Source of the DNA: DASUXA01 sp036378155
Lineage (GTDB): Bacteria > Actinomycetota > Actinomycetes > Mycobacteriales > Micromonosporaceae
NCBI GenBank assembly: GCA_036378155.1
Contig: DASUXA010000015.1
Span: 1-34,076, forward strand
Length of the DNA stretch: 34,076 bases
Direction of reading: 5' to 3'
The notes under the pieces were generated by a model. That model was not told where the DNA came from, made no database searches, and saw only the letters and a program-made list of their open reading frames with translations. Position numbers and translations under genes: made by a program. Of this stretch, positions 1 through 6,867 are shown in pieces. How positions within the stretch are numbered: position 1 is the stretch's first letter; every line of letters begins with the position of its first letter.

Positions 1-111
1 CGTCGACTCGCCCTCGCCGAGGCAGTTGCCCACGGCGTCAGCCGGGCGTCGAGCCGCGAACAAGCCCTCGCCGAGGGATCTGCCCACGGCGCGAGCTGGA
101 CGTCGAGCGGC
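1..111. repeat. Imperfect 54-bp direct repeat, two copies, at the left edge
   Basis: GCCCTCGCCGAGG recurs at 10 and 64, TGCCCACGGCG at about 27 and 81, and CGTCGAG at about 47 and 101, so the unit is 54 bp, or 18 codons if translated. The second copy contains the 13-nt palindrome CCCTCGCCGAGGG (65-77). The stretch lies just past the stop codon of the minus-strand zincin-like gene. Plus-strand frame 1 stays open through it, but antisense frames are open throughout this window, so I do not call a gene. More copies may lie to the left of the window. Confidence 0.5.
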
Positions 112-576
112 TCAGCGGGGGAACTCGAGGTCCTCCGGGTCGATCCCGAGCAGGTTCGCGACCTGCTCGACGATCACGTCGTGGATCAGATCGGCGAGGT
201 CGTCCCGGTCGACCGCGCGCATCTCCAGCGGTCGCCGGTACAGCACGATGCGCGGGGGCACCGTGCCGCGACCCGGTCGGCCGGGCAGCAGCCGGGCGAG
301 CGGGACGTCGCCGTCCTCCAGCACGTCCGAGTCGTACACGTTGAGATCCGGTGGCACGTCCTCGACCGCGAACTCGACTCCGGCGAGATCCTTGGCGTAC
401 CGCCGCTCCAGGCCCTCCACGGTGTCCAGGACGAGATCGTCGAAGATCTCGGCGCGGGTCCGCGACAGCGGCACCGTCGCCGGAACCAGGCGGCCCCGCA
501 GTCCACGCCCGTGTCGGTCGCGCCGGGGGCGGCGACCGCGCGCGGGGCGCCGGCGCCGGAGGTCTGGACTGGTCAC
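112..576 (-). CDS. Zincin-like metallopeptidase-family protein with lost HExxH
   Basis: The 154-residue product belongs to the small bacterial zincin-like family (Pfam Zincin_1/DUF1025; M. tuberculosis Rv3259 type). An Arg-rich N-terminus (about 1-30) precedes the conserved fold with RAEIFDDLVLDTVEGLE, VEDVPPD and PRIVLYRRPLE. Where active members carry HExxH, this protein reads EQVAN (residues 137-141), so the three catalytic/zinc positions are E, Q and N and the protein is unlikely to be a working zinc protease. The GTG start at 576 has no Shine-Dalgarno sequence, but TAGTCT sits exactly at -12 to -7, suggesting a leaderless transcript. It is divergent from the DUF3499 gene, the same pairing as in mycobacteria. 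Family assignment is fairly firm; the role is unknown. Confidence 0.8.
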   Translation of the reverse strand: MTSPDLRRRRPARGRRPRRDRHGRGLRGRLVPATVPLSRTRAEIFDDLVLDTVEGLERRYAKDLAGVEFAVEDVPPDLNVYDSDVLEDGDVPLARLLPGRPGRGTVPPRIVLYRRPLEMRAVDRDDLADLIHDVIVEQVANLLGIDPEDLEFPR

Positions 577-732
577 GGCGCCAGACTAGCGCCGCCCGTA
601 CCCGTGCCGGCTACGTGGACACGCGAAATCGCGGCTGTCGCGCACCCGTCAGCGCCGTCGACGTGTCGCGTGTCGCAGAGCGCCTGCGGCGTGTCGGATG
701 ACGCGCCGACGGTTGGGCGGTACCGTGCCGCC
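577..732. promoter_or_regulatory. Divergent promoter region, both transcripts predicted leaderless
   Basis: Leftward: TAGTCT (complement of 583-588) ends six bases before the GTG at 576. Rightward: TACCGT (721-726) ends six bases before the GTG at 733, with ATGACG at 698-703 and a 17-bp spacer as a possible -35. Both fit the actinobacterial TAnnnT -10 pattern placed so that transcription would begin at the start codon itself. No purine-rich ribosome binding site precedes either gene. This is prediction from motif and spacing only. Confidence 0.45.
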
Positions 733-1089
733 GTGAGGTCCCCTCGGCGTTGCTCCCGTAACGGCTGTCCAAGACCGGCCGTCGCCACGCTGACCTACGT
801 CTATGCCGAGTCGACCGCGGTGGTGGGCCCACTGGCCGCCTTCGCCGAGCCGCATTCGTACGACCTGTGCGAGCCGCACGCCCGCAGCCTCACCGCGCCA
901 CGCGGCTGGGAAGTGGTTCGCCACGACGGCGAATTCGCCCCGCCACCGCCGTCCAGCGACGACCTTGTCGCGCTCGCCGAGGCGGTCCGCGAGGCAGCCC
1001 GCCCGACGTCACACGACGAGCCGCCCGCCGACGGCGGGCAGCACCTCGGACGACGAGGTCACCTGCGGGTCATCCCGCCCGCCCGCTGA
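733..1089 (+). CDS. DUF3499 family small zinc-binding protein
   Basis: The 118-residue protein has an N-terminal CSRNGC motif (C7, C12), the family signature AVATLTYVYAESTAVVGPL, and CEPHA (C46, H49). Two Cys plus a Cys/His pair would make a four-ligand zinc site. The C-terminal 35 or so residues are low-complexity and basic. This is the DUF3499 family, found almost only in actinobacteria next to manB (Rv3258c in M. tuberculosis). The GTG at 733 was chosen because homologous sequence starts there and a -10 element lies at the leaderless distance; the same frame is open much further upstream, but that part is antisense to the zincin-like gene. Function unknown. Confidence 0.82.
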   Translation: MRSPRRCSRNGCPRPAVATLTYVYAESTAVVGPLAAFAEPHSYDLCEPHARSLTAPRGWEVVRHDGEFAPPPPSSDDLVALAEAVREAARPTSHDEPPADGGQHLGRRGHLRVIPPAR

Positions 1090-1143
1090 CCGCCGCGCCC
1101 GTTCACCGAGCGCCGCTCACCGCCGCGCGACGACTGCCCGAGC

Positions 1144-1196
1144 ATCGGCACGGCGTGGGGCACCGGCGCGTACGCGCCGGTGCCCCACGCACCGAT
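1144..1196. terminator. Bidirectional terminator with a perfect 38-bp palindrome
   Basis: Bases 1153-1190 are a perfect palindrome with 19-nt arms meeting at GTAC. A further 5-bp outer pairing (ATCGG 1144-1148 with CCGAT 1192-1196) lies beyond a small internal loop. It sits between the stop codons of the convergent DUF3499 (+) and symporter (-) genes, the right place for a shared terminator. No T-run follows, as is common for actinobacterial terminators. Confidence 0.7.
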
Positions 1197-1215
1197 CGAA
1201 CCGGGTACGACCGGG

Positions 1216-2520
1216 TCAGGCTGACGCGCCCACCGGCTCCGGTACCACGGTCGGGACGCTGTCGTCGCGTTCGATCGCGTCCGCGCCGGCCCGGTTGTAC
1301 GCCTCCCGGTCGAGGATGCCCTCGCGCGCCGAGACGAGGATCGGTACCAGCGCCTGACCGCTGACGTTGGTCGCGGTGCGCATCATGTCCAGGATCGGGT
1401 CGACCGCCAGCAGCAGACCCGCGCCCGCCAGGGGCAGACCGAGCGTGCTGAGGGTCAGGGTGAGCATGACGATCGCACCGGTCAGACCCGCCGTCGCGGC
1501 GGAACCGACCACCGAGACGAAGGCGATCAGCAGGTAGTCACGGAGGCCCAGGGGTACCCCGAAGACCTGCGCCACGAAGATCGCCGCGAGTGCCGGGTAC
1601 ACCGCCGCGCACCCGTCCATCTTCGTGGTCGCGCCGAACGGCACCGCGAACGACGCGTACTCGGTCGGGACACCCAACCGCTGCACGACCCGCTGGGTGA
1701 CCGGCAGGGTACCGATCGAGGAGCGGGACACGAACGCGAGTTCGATCGCCGGCCACGCGCCCGCGAAGAACCGGACCGGGTTCAGCTTGCCGACCGTCGC
1801 CAGCAGCGTGGGGTACACGACGAACAGCACGATCGCGCAGCCGAGGTACACGTCGCCGACGAAGGTCGCCAGCGGCGACAGCAGGTCCCAGCCGTACCCG
1901 GCGACGGCGTGCCCGATCAGGCCGAGGGTGCCCAGCGGAGCCAGCCGGATCACCCACCACAGCGCTTTCTGGGTGATCTCCAGTACCGACTTGCTCAGGT
2001 CGACCACCGGTTCCGCCTTGGGCCCGACGGCCAGCACCGCCGCCCCGGCGATCATGCCGAGCACGACGATCTGCAGCACGTTGTTGTTGACGAACGCGCC
2101 GACCACGTTGGTGGGTACCAGCCCGGTCAGGAAGTCGGTCCACGAGCCGGTGTGCGACGGCGCCTTCGCCTTGTCGACGGCGAGGTGCAGCCCCTGTCCG
2201 GGGTTGGTGAGGACACCCAGCACGAGGCCGATGGTGACCGCGATCAGCGCGGTGGCGGCGAACCCGACCAGGGTGCGTACCGCGAGCCGGGCGGCGTTCG
2301 TCACGCCGCGCAGGCTGACCACGCTGACCAGGATCGCGGTGAACACCAGCGGCGGTACCGCGAGTTTGAGCAGTTGTACGAAGATCGACCCGACTCTTTG
2401 CAGCGTGTCGGCGAGCCATGACACGTGGTAGGTCCGGGCCACGAAGCCGAGGACCACGCCGAGGACCAGACCCAGCAGGATCTGGGCCCACAGCGGGGTC
2501 CGCTTGAGGACAGCGAGCAT
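1216..2520 (-). CDS. Dicarboxylate/amino acid:cation symporter (DAACS family)
   Basis: The 434-residue multi-span membrane protein is of the GltP/DctA/GltPh fold. It starts MLAVLKRTPLWAQILLGLVL and carries the hairpin-1 serine-rich motif SRSSIGTLPVTQ, then FAVPFGATTKMDGCAA and LDMMRTATNVSGQALVP. These align with the substrate/sodium core, but the usual NMDGT reads KMDGC (K300) and the usual NVxGD reads NVSGQ (Q389), both at positions that build the Na1 site in GltPh. The substrate is probably a small acidic or neutral amino acid or dicarboxylate and cannot be assigned. Start: ATG at 2520, since the frame upstream is Arg-rich and unlike the family. Stand-alone gene, divergent from manB. Confidence 0.88.
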   Translation of the reverse strand: MLAVLKRTPLWAQILLGLVLGVVLGFVARTYHVSWLADTLQRVGSIFVQLLKLAVPPLVFTAILVSVVSLRGVTNAARLAVRTLVGFAATALIAVTIGLVLGVLTNPGQGLHLAVDKAKAPSHTGSWTDFLTGLVPTNVVGAFVNNNVLQIVVLGMIAGAAVLAVGPKAEPVVDLSKSVLEITQKALWWVIRLAPLGTLGLIGHAVAGYGWDLLSPLATFVGDVYLGCAIVLFVVYPTLLATVGKLNPVRFFAGAWPAIELAFVSRSSIGTLPVTQRVVQRLGVPTEYASFAVPFGATTKMDGCAAVYPALAAIFVAQVFGVPLGLRDYLLIAFVSVVGSAATAGLTGAIVMLTLTLSTLGLPLAGAGLLLAVDPILDMMRTATNVSGQALVPILVSAREGILDREAYNRAGADAIERDDSVPTVVPEPVGASA

Positions 2521-2683
2521 CGGGGGAATTCCGTTCTGTGAGCGCCGGCCCCGCCGACCGCGACACGGGACGTGTCCGCGACCGGCGTGGCGACGACGGG
2601 TCGACAAAGGTTGATCCGGTACGCGACCGGGGGAGACCCCAGGACGACTGGAAGGGGAAGAGCCTCGCGCAGGCGAGGTCGGC

Positions 2684-2701
2684 GCGCCGCGTACGCGGCG
2701 C
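2684..2701. repeat. Perfect 18-bp palindrome
   Basis: GCGCCGCGTACGCGGCGC reads the same on both strands. It lies between two small CCTCGC-type hairpins in the symporter/manB intergenic region. It could be an operator or a chance product of GC-rich sequence. Confidence 0.5.
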
Positions 2702-2946
2702 CGGAGGCTGGAGCCTCGCGTCAGTGAGGGAAGTCGCGCCCCGCGTCAGGCGAGGCGAGGTCGGCTACCGCCGGGGCGCGGCGGTGCGGACCGCACGGTG
2801 CGGCGGACAGACGCCGCTCGCCTGCCGTCGCAGATCGACGTACCGGCGGGAGGTCAGAAACCAGATGTTGACCATGACGGGGAACGATGTTACGCCGCTG
2901 CGGTCCTTACCGGTACCGCCCAACCGGGTGAGGGGCGGCACACCGC

Positions 2947-3018
2947 GACCGGTGCGCGCGGCCCGCGCGCTTGTGACCGGTGCGCGCGGCCCGCGCGCTT
3001 GCGACCGGCGCGCGGTGC
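2947..3018. repeat. 28-bp tandem repeat, two full copies and a degraded third
   Basis: GACCGGTGCGCGCGGCCC begins identical 26-nt blocks at 2947 and 2975, separated by GT and GC, giving a 28-bp period. A third start at 3003 (GACCGGCGCGCGGTGC) decays after about 16 bases. Each unit contains a self-complementary GCGCGCGGCCCGCGCGC core that can fold. It lies about 150 bp upstream of the manB start. Confidence 0.75.
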
Positions 3019-3165
3019 AACGGCGCGCGGTGCGACCGGTGGCGCTGGTGCGTCACGCGCTGTCGTGATCGCCACGGCCGACCGGCGGCGGACCGCCAAG
3101 GCCCGGCCCGTGTCGTCACCCTTCGGTAGGCTGCCAGCGAAAGCAGGCAGAGGGGAGCAGATTCG

Positions 3166-4551
3166 GTGTCCGATCTCGCGAGCATCGTGAAGGCGTACGA
3201 CGTCAGAGGCACGGTGCCCGACCAGCTCGACGAGCGGATCGCCGAAGCGGTGGGCGCGGCGTTCGTACGCACCCTGCGCGGCGCCGGCGAGCCGGTGCGC
3301 CAGGTCGTCATGGGGTACGACATGCGTGAGTCGTCGCCCGGGCTGTCCGAGGCGTTCGCCCGAGGCGTACGCCGGGAGGGCGTCGACGTCGTCGACGGCG
3401 GGCTGTCCTCCACCGACATGCTGTACTACGCCTCCGGCTCGCTCGACGTGCCCGGCGCCATGTTCACCGCCAGCCATAACCCGGCGCGGTACAACGGCAT
3501 CAAGATGTGTCGCGCCGGCGCCAAGCCGATCGGTCAGGAGACCGGGCTCACGCAGATCCGCGATACCGCCCAGGCGATCCTGGACGGCGAGGACAGCCTG
3601 GGCGACGGCTCGGGCGCGCTCGACCGCCGCGACCTGCTCGGCGACTACGCCAAGCACCTGCGCACCCTGGTCGACCTGTCCGGCAACCGTCCGCTGACCG
3701 TGGTGGTGGACGCGGGCAACGGCATGGCCGGTTACACGGTCCCGGCGGTGCTCGGCGACGCCAAGCTCGACCCGCTGCCGCTGCGGATCATCCCGCTGTA
3801 CTTCGAACTCGACGGCTCGTTCCCGAACCACGAGGCCAACCCGCTCGAGCCGAAGAATCTCGTCGACCTGCAACGCGCGGTCCGCGAGCACGGCGCCGAC
3901 ATCGGGCTCGCCTTCGACGGCGATGCCGACCGCTGCTTCGTGGTCGACGAGCGCGGCGAGCCGGTGTCCCCGTCCGCGATCACCGCGCTGGTCGCCAGCC
4001 GGGAGCTCGCCAAGCACCCCGGCGCGACGGTGATCCACAACCTGATCACCTCGTCGGCGGTACCGGAGATCATCCGCGAGCACGGCGGCCAGCCGGTACG
4101 CAGCCGGGTCGGGCACTCCTTCATCAAGGCGGAGATGGCACGCACCGGCGCGGTGTTCGGCGGGGAGCACTCCGCGCACTACTACTTCCGGGACTTCTGG
4201 GGCGCCGACACCGGGATGCTCGCCGCGATGCACGTGCTGGCGGCGCTGGGCAGCCAGCCGCGACCGCTGTCCGAGCTGGCCGCGGCGTACGAGCGGTACG
4301 TCGCCTCGGGCGAGATCAACTCCACGGTCGGCGACCAGCAGGCGAAGATGGCAGAGGTCGAGCAGGCGCTGGGCGGGGAAGCCGCCGAGGTCGACCACCT
4401 CGACGGACTCAGCCTGCGGTTCGCCGACGGCGCGTGGTTGAATCTGCGCCCGTCCAACACGGAGCCGCTGCTGCGCCTGAACGTCGAGGCGCCGACGGCG
4501 CAGCGGATGAGCGAGGTCCGGGACCGGGTGCTCGCGATCGTGCGCGGTTAG
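3166..4551 (+). CDS. manB: Phosphomannomutase/phosphoglucomutase ManB
   Basis: This cytoplasmic enzyme interconverts mannose-6-phosphate and mannose-1-phosphate (possibly also the glucose phosphates), feeding GDP-mannose for glycans and mannosylated lipids. The 461 residues show all four alpha-D-phosphohexomutase signatures: KAYDVRG near the start, the phosphoserine loop TASHNPARYNG (S103), the metal loop FDGDADRCF (D251, D253, D255), the sugar loop GGEHSAHYYFRD, and the C-terminal phosphate-binding loop RPSNTEPLLRLN. Length is normal. The GTG start is preceded by AGGGGAG eight bases upstream. First gene of an operon ending with manA, so the cluster can convert fructose-6-phosphate through to mannose-1-phosphate. 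Confidence 0.95.
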   Translation: MSDLASIVKAYDVRGTVPDQLDERIAEAVGAAFVRTLRGAGEPVRQVVMGYDMRESSPGLSEAFARGVRREGVDVVDGGLSSTDMLYYASGSLDVPGAMFTASHNPARYNGIKMCRAGAKPIGQETGLTQIRDTAQAILDGEDSLGDGSGALDRRDLLGDYAKHLRTLVDLSGNRPLTVVVDAGNGMAGYTVPAVLGDAKLDPLPLRIIPLYFELDGSFPNHEANPLEPKNLVDLQRAVREHGADIGLAFDGDADRCFVVDERGEPVSPSAITALVASRELAKHPGATVIHNLITSSAVPEIIREHGGQPVRSRVGHSFIKAEMARTGAVFGGEHSAHYYFRDFWGADTGMLAAMHVLAALGSQPRPLSELAAAYERYVASGEINSTVGDQQAKMAEVEQALGGEAAEVDHLDGLSLRFADGAWLNLRPSNTEPLLRLNVEAPTAQRMSEVRDRVLAIVRG

Positions 4552-4565
4552 CGAGGAGCGAACAG

Positions 4566-4751
4566 ATGAGTCTCGACCCCACGTTGCTGGAGATCCTCGC
4601 CTGCCCGGCGGAGCATCATGCGCCGTTGACGTACGACGCCGACGCGCAGACGCTCACCTGCACCGAGTGCGGGCGGATCTTCGAGGTGCGTGACGACATC
4701 CCGGTGCTGCTGCTCGACGAAGCCCGGGGCGGCCCGGCGGAAGGGCGTTGA
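4566..4751 (+). CDS. Trm112-like small zinc-binding protein
   Basis: The 61-residue protein is of the Trm112/YcaR fold. Its pattern is LEILACP (C13), then CTEC (C32, C35), and the typical ending FEVRDDIPVLL. The usual first CPxC pair is reduced to one cysteine followed by EHH, so a histidine may be the fourth ligand. In eukaryotes and archaea Trm112 activates methyltransferases; the role of this actinobacterial version inside the mannose operon is not established. The ATG lies 14 bases after manB, with GCGAGGAGCG as ribosome binding site, and the next gene starts one base after its stop. Confidence 0.85.
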   Translation: MSLDPTLLEILACPAEHHAPLTYDADAQTLTCTECGRIFEVRDDIPVLLLDEARGGPAEGR

Positions 4752-4752
4752 C

Positions 4753-5952
4753 GTGTCCATTGACGGTACGGCCGGGGTGCGCGGGCACCGCTCGGTCGAC
4801 GAGGCCCTGCTCGACAACGCGGACGCGATCGCCGAGGCCGATCCGGGCCAGATGCTGCGGCACACCGCGTCGGCGGGCGCGCAGGTGCGGGAACTCGCCG
4901 CGCTGACCGCCGAGGCGAATCTCGCGCCGTTGGCGGACGAGGGACGGCCCAGGGCGGTCGTGGTCGCCGGGCAGGGCACCGCGGCGCGCACCGGCGACGT
5001 GCTGGCGACGGTCGCCGGACCACGCTGCCCGGTACCGGTCGTCGCGCACCGCAGCGCCGGCATCCCCGGCTGGGTCGGCGCCGCCGACGTGGTGATCGCG
5101 GTCTCCGCGTCCGGTCGCAGCCCTGAGGCGCTCGGCGCCGCCGACGCGGCGGCGCGGCGCGGCGCCCGCCTGGTGGCGATCGGCGCGCCGGACTCGGAGT
5201 TGCAGGCGGTCGCCGAGCGGGCACGAGCGCCGTTCATCCCGGTGCCGCGCCGCGCTCCCGCCCGGGTCAGCCTGTGGGCGTTGGTCGTTCCGGTGCTGCT
5301 CGCCGCGCGTGCGGTCGGTCTGGTCAAGGTCAACGAGGCCGATCTCGCCGAGACCGCGGCGCGGTTGGACGCGGACGCCGAACGCTGCCGCCCGAACGCG
5401 GAGTCGTTCGTGAACCCAGCCAAGTCGCTCGCCCTGGACCTCGCCGGGTCGATCCCCGTGGTGTGGGGGTCGTCGCCGCTGGCGACAGTCGCCGCGCGGC
5501 GGTTCGCGGACACCCTCGGCGCCAACGCGCGCTACCCCGCGGTCGCCGGGTCGCTGGGCGAGGTCGGGCGCGGGGCGGTCGGCCTGCTCGACGGGGTGTA
5601 CGGCGGTATCGCCGAGGCGAGTCGGGACATCTTCGCCGACGTCGACGAGGCGGACGAGGGCGCGACCCGGCTGCGGGTGGTACTGCTGCGCGACGGTGGG
5701 CTGGGTGCCGACGACGGCGCGGACGAGCCGCTCGCGGTCGAGGAGCGGCGTGCCGAAGCGGTACAACGGCTGGCTGAGCGGCGCGGCGTGCGGGTGAGCG
5801 TGCTCACCGCCGAGGGCGCCTCCCCGTTGGAGCGCCTGGCGTCGCTGATCGCGGTGCCCGATTTCGCGTCGATCTACCTCGCCTTGGCGCACGGCTTGGA
5901 CCCGATGGCGGTACCAGCCGTCTCCGAGATGAAGGAGCTAGCCCAGCCGTGA
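4753..5952 (+). CDS. SIS-domain protein, bifunctional phosphoglucose/phosphomannose isomerase-like
   Basis: The 399-residue protein matches the Rv3256c type found between manB and manA in actinobacteria. The first third has RAVVVAGQGTAARTGDVLATV and then IAVSASGRSPEALGAADAAA, the sugar-phosphate-binding SIS core. The C-terminal part (about 210-399) resembles the C-terminal domain of bifunctional glucose/mannose-6-phosphate isomerases. It may isomerise or sense hexose phosphates, but the catalytic residues cannot be confirmed by eye. The GTG at 4753 sits one base after the Trm112-like stop, implying translational coupling; the same frame is open further upstream but overlaps that gene. Its stop overlaps the next start by 4 bp. 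Confidence 0.83.
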   Translation: MSIDGTAGVRGHRSVDEALLDNADAIAEADPGQMLRHTASAGAQVRELAALTAEANLAPLADEGRPRAVVVAGQGTAARTGDVLATVAGPRCPVPVVAHRSAGIPGWVGAADVVIAVSASGRSPEALGAADAAARRGARLVAIGAPDSELQAVAERARAPFIPVPRRAPARVSLWALVVPVLLAARAVGLVKVNEADLAETAARLDADAERCRPNAESFVNPAKSLALDLAGSIPVVWGSSPLATVAARRFADTLGANARYPAVAGSLGEVGRGAVGLLDGVYGGIAEASRDIFADVDEADEGATRLRVVLLRDGGLGADDGADEPLAVEERRAEAVQRLAERRGVRVSVLTAEGASPLERLASLIAVPDFASIYLALAHGLDPMAVPAVSEMKELAQP

Positions 5953-6866
5953 GCGCGAACGGTGGCACCAGAGCCGTCGTCGCCGCCCTGCTGGCGAACC
6001 TCGGCATCGCGGTGACGAAGTTCGCCGCCGCGCTGCTCAGCGGCTCGTCCTCGATGCTCGCCGAGGCGTTGCACTCGGTTGCCGACTCGGGCAACCAGGT
6101 GCTGCTGCTGGTCGGCGGGCGTCGGTCGCAGCGCGAGGCGACCATGGCGCATCCCTTCGGGTACGGGCGCGAACGGTACGTCTACGCGTTCATCGTGTCG
6201 GTCGTGCTGTTCGCGGTCGGCGGGCTGTTCGCGGTGTACGAGGGCGTACACAAGATCCAGCATCCCGAGGCGATCACCAGCTGGCAGTGGCTGCCGATCG
6301 CGGTACTGGTCGTGGCGATCGCCCTGGAGTCGATGTCGTTCCGCACCGCCGTCCGGGAGACCAACCAGATCCGTGGGCGCGCGTCGTGGCGCGAGTTCAT
6401 CCGGCACGCCAAGGCTCCCGAACTGCCGGTCGTCCTGCTCGAGGACTCCGCTGCGCTGGTCGGCCTGGCATTCGCGCTGGTCGGGGTGGGTCTCACGCTG
6501 ATCACCGGCAACGGCGTCTGGGACGGGGCGGGGACCCTCGCCATCGGGGCGCTGCTGGTGACGGTCGCGGTGATCCTCGGGGTGGAAACCAAGAGCCTGC
6601 TCATCGGCGAGTCCGCGAGCACCGACCAGACCGCCGCGATCGAGCAGGCGCTGGTCGCCGACCCGAGCGTGGAGCGGGTCATCCACATGCGCACCATGCA
6701 CCTCGGACCGGACGAGTTGCTCGTCGCCGTGAAGATCGCGGTCGCCCACGACGAGACCGCCGGGCAGGTCGCGAAGGCGATCGACGCCGCGGAGGAGCGC
6801 ATCAGGGCAGCCGTACCCATCGCTCGTGTGATCTACATCGAGCCCGACATCTACCGGACCGGCTGA
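5949..6866 (+). CDS. Cation diffusion facilitator (ZnT9/SLC30A9-like) transporter
   Basis: The 305-residue membrane protein is expected to move zinc or another divalent metal out of the cytoplasm against protons. Six hydrophobic spans cover about 10-215, followed by a roughly 85-residue cytoplasmic domain ending in VARVIYIEPDIY-like sequence. The first metal half-site is canonical (HSVAD, H42 and D46). In the later span the expected HxxxD is LEDSAAL (E165, D166), which is the pattern of the SLC30A9-like subfamily and not a defect. HPFGYGRERYVYAF is also typical of that subfamily. The GTG start overlaps the upstream stop as GTGA, and manA begins one base after its stop, so it is part of the mannose operon. 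Confidence 0.88.
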   Translation: MSANGGTRAVVAALLANLGIAVTKFAAALLSGSSSMLAEALHSVADSGNQVLLLVGGRRSQREATMAHPFGYGRERYVYAFIVSVVLFAVGGLFAVYEGVHKIQHPEAITSWQWLPIAVLVVAIALESMSFRTAVRETNQIRGRASWREFIRHAKAPELPVVLLEDSAALVGLAFALVGVGLTLITGNGVWDGAGTLAIGALLVTVAVILGVETKSLLIGESASTDQTAAIEQALVADPSVERVIHMRTMHLGPDELLVAVKIAVAHDETAGQVAKAIDAAEERIRAAVPIARVIYIEPDIYRTG

Positions 6867-6867
6867 G

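Larger units (their letters stand above)
2521..3165. other. 645-bp non-coding region between divergent symporter and manB
   Basis: I see no credible gene here. It holds short imperfect hairpins of one kind (CCTCGC/GCGAGG at 2663-2678, a relative at 2714-2729, a half copy near 2743-2760), an 18-bp perfect palindrome at 2684-2701, and a 28-bp tandem repeat from 2947. Near the manB end, TAGGCT at 3127-3132 could be a -10 box, without a clear -35, and AGGGGAG at 3151-3157 is the manB ribosome binding site. Confidence 0.5.

Noticed and set aside
181..1089. A 300-residue plus-strand protein in the frame of DUF3499
   Set aside because: The part before 733 is antisense to the zincin-like gene and has no family resemblance; high GC keeps such frames open.
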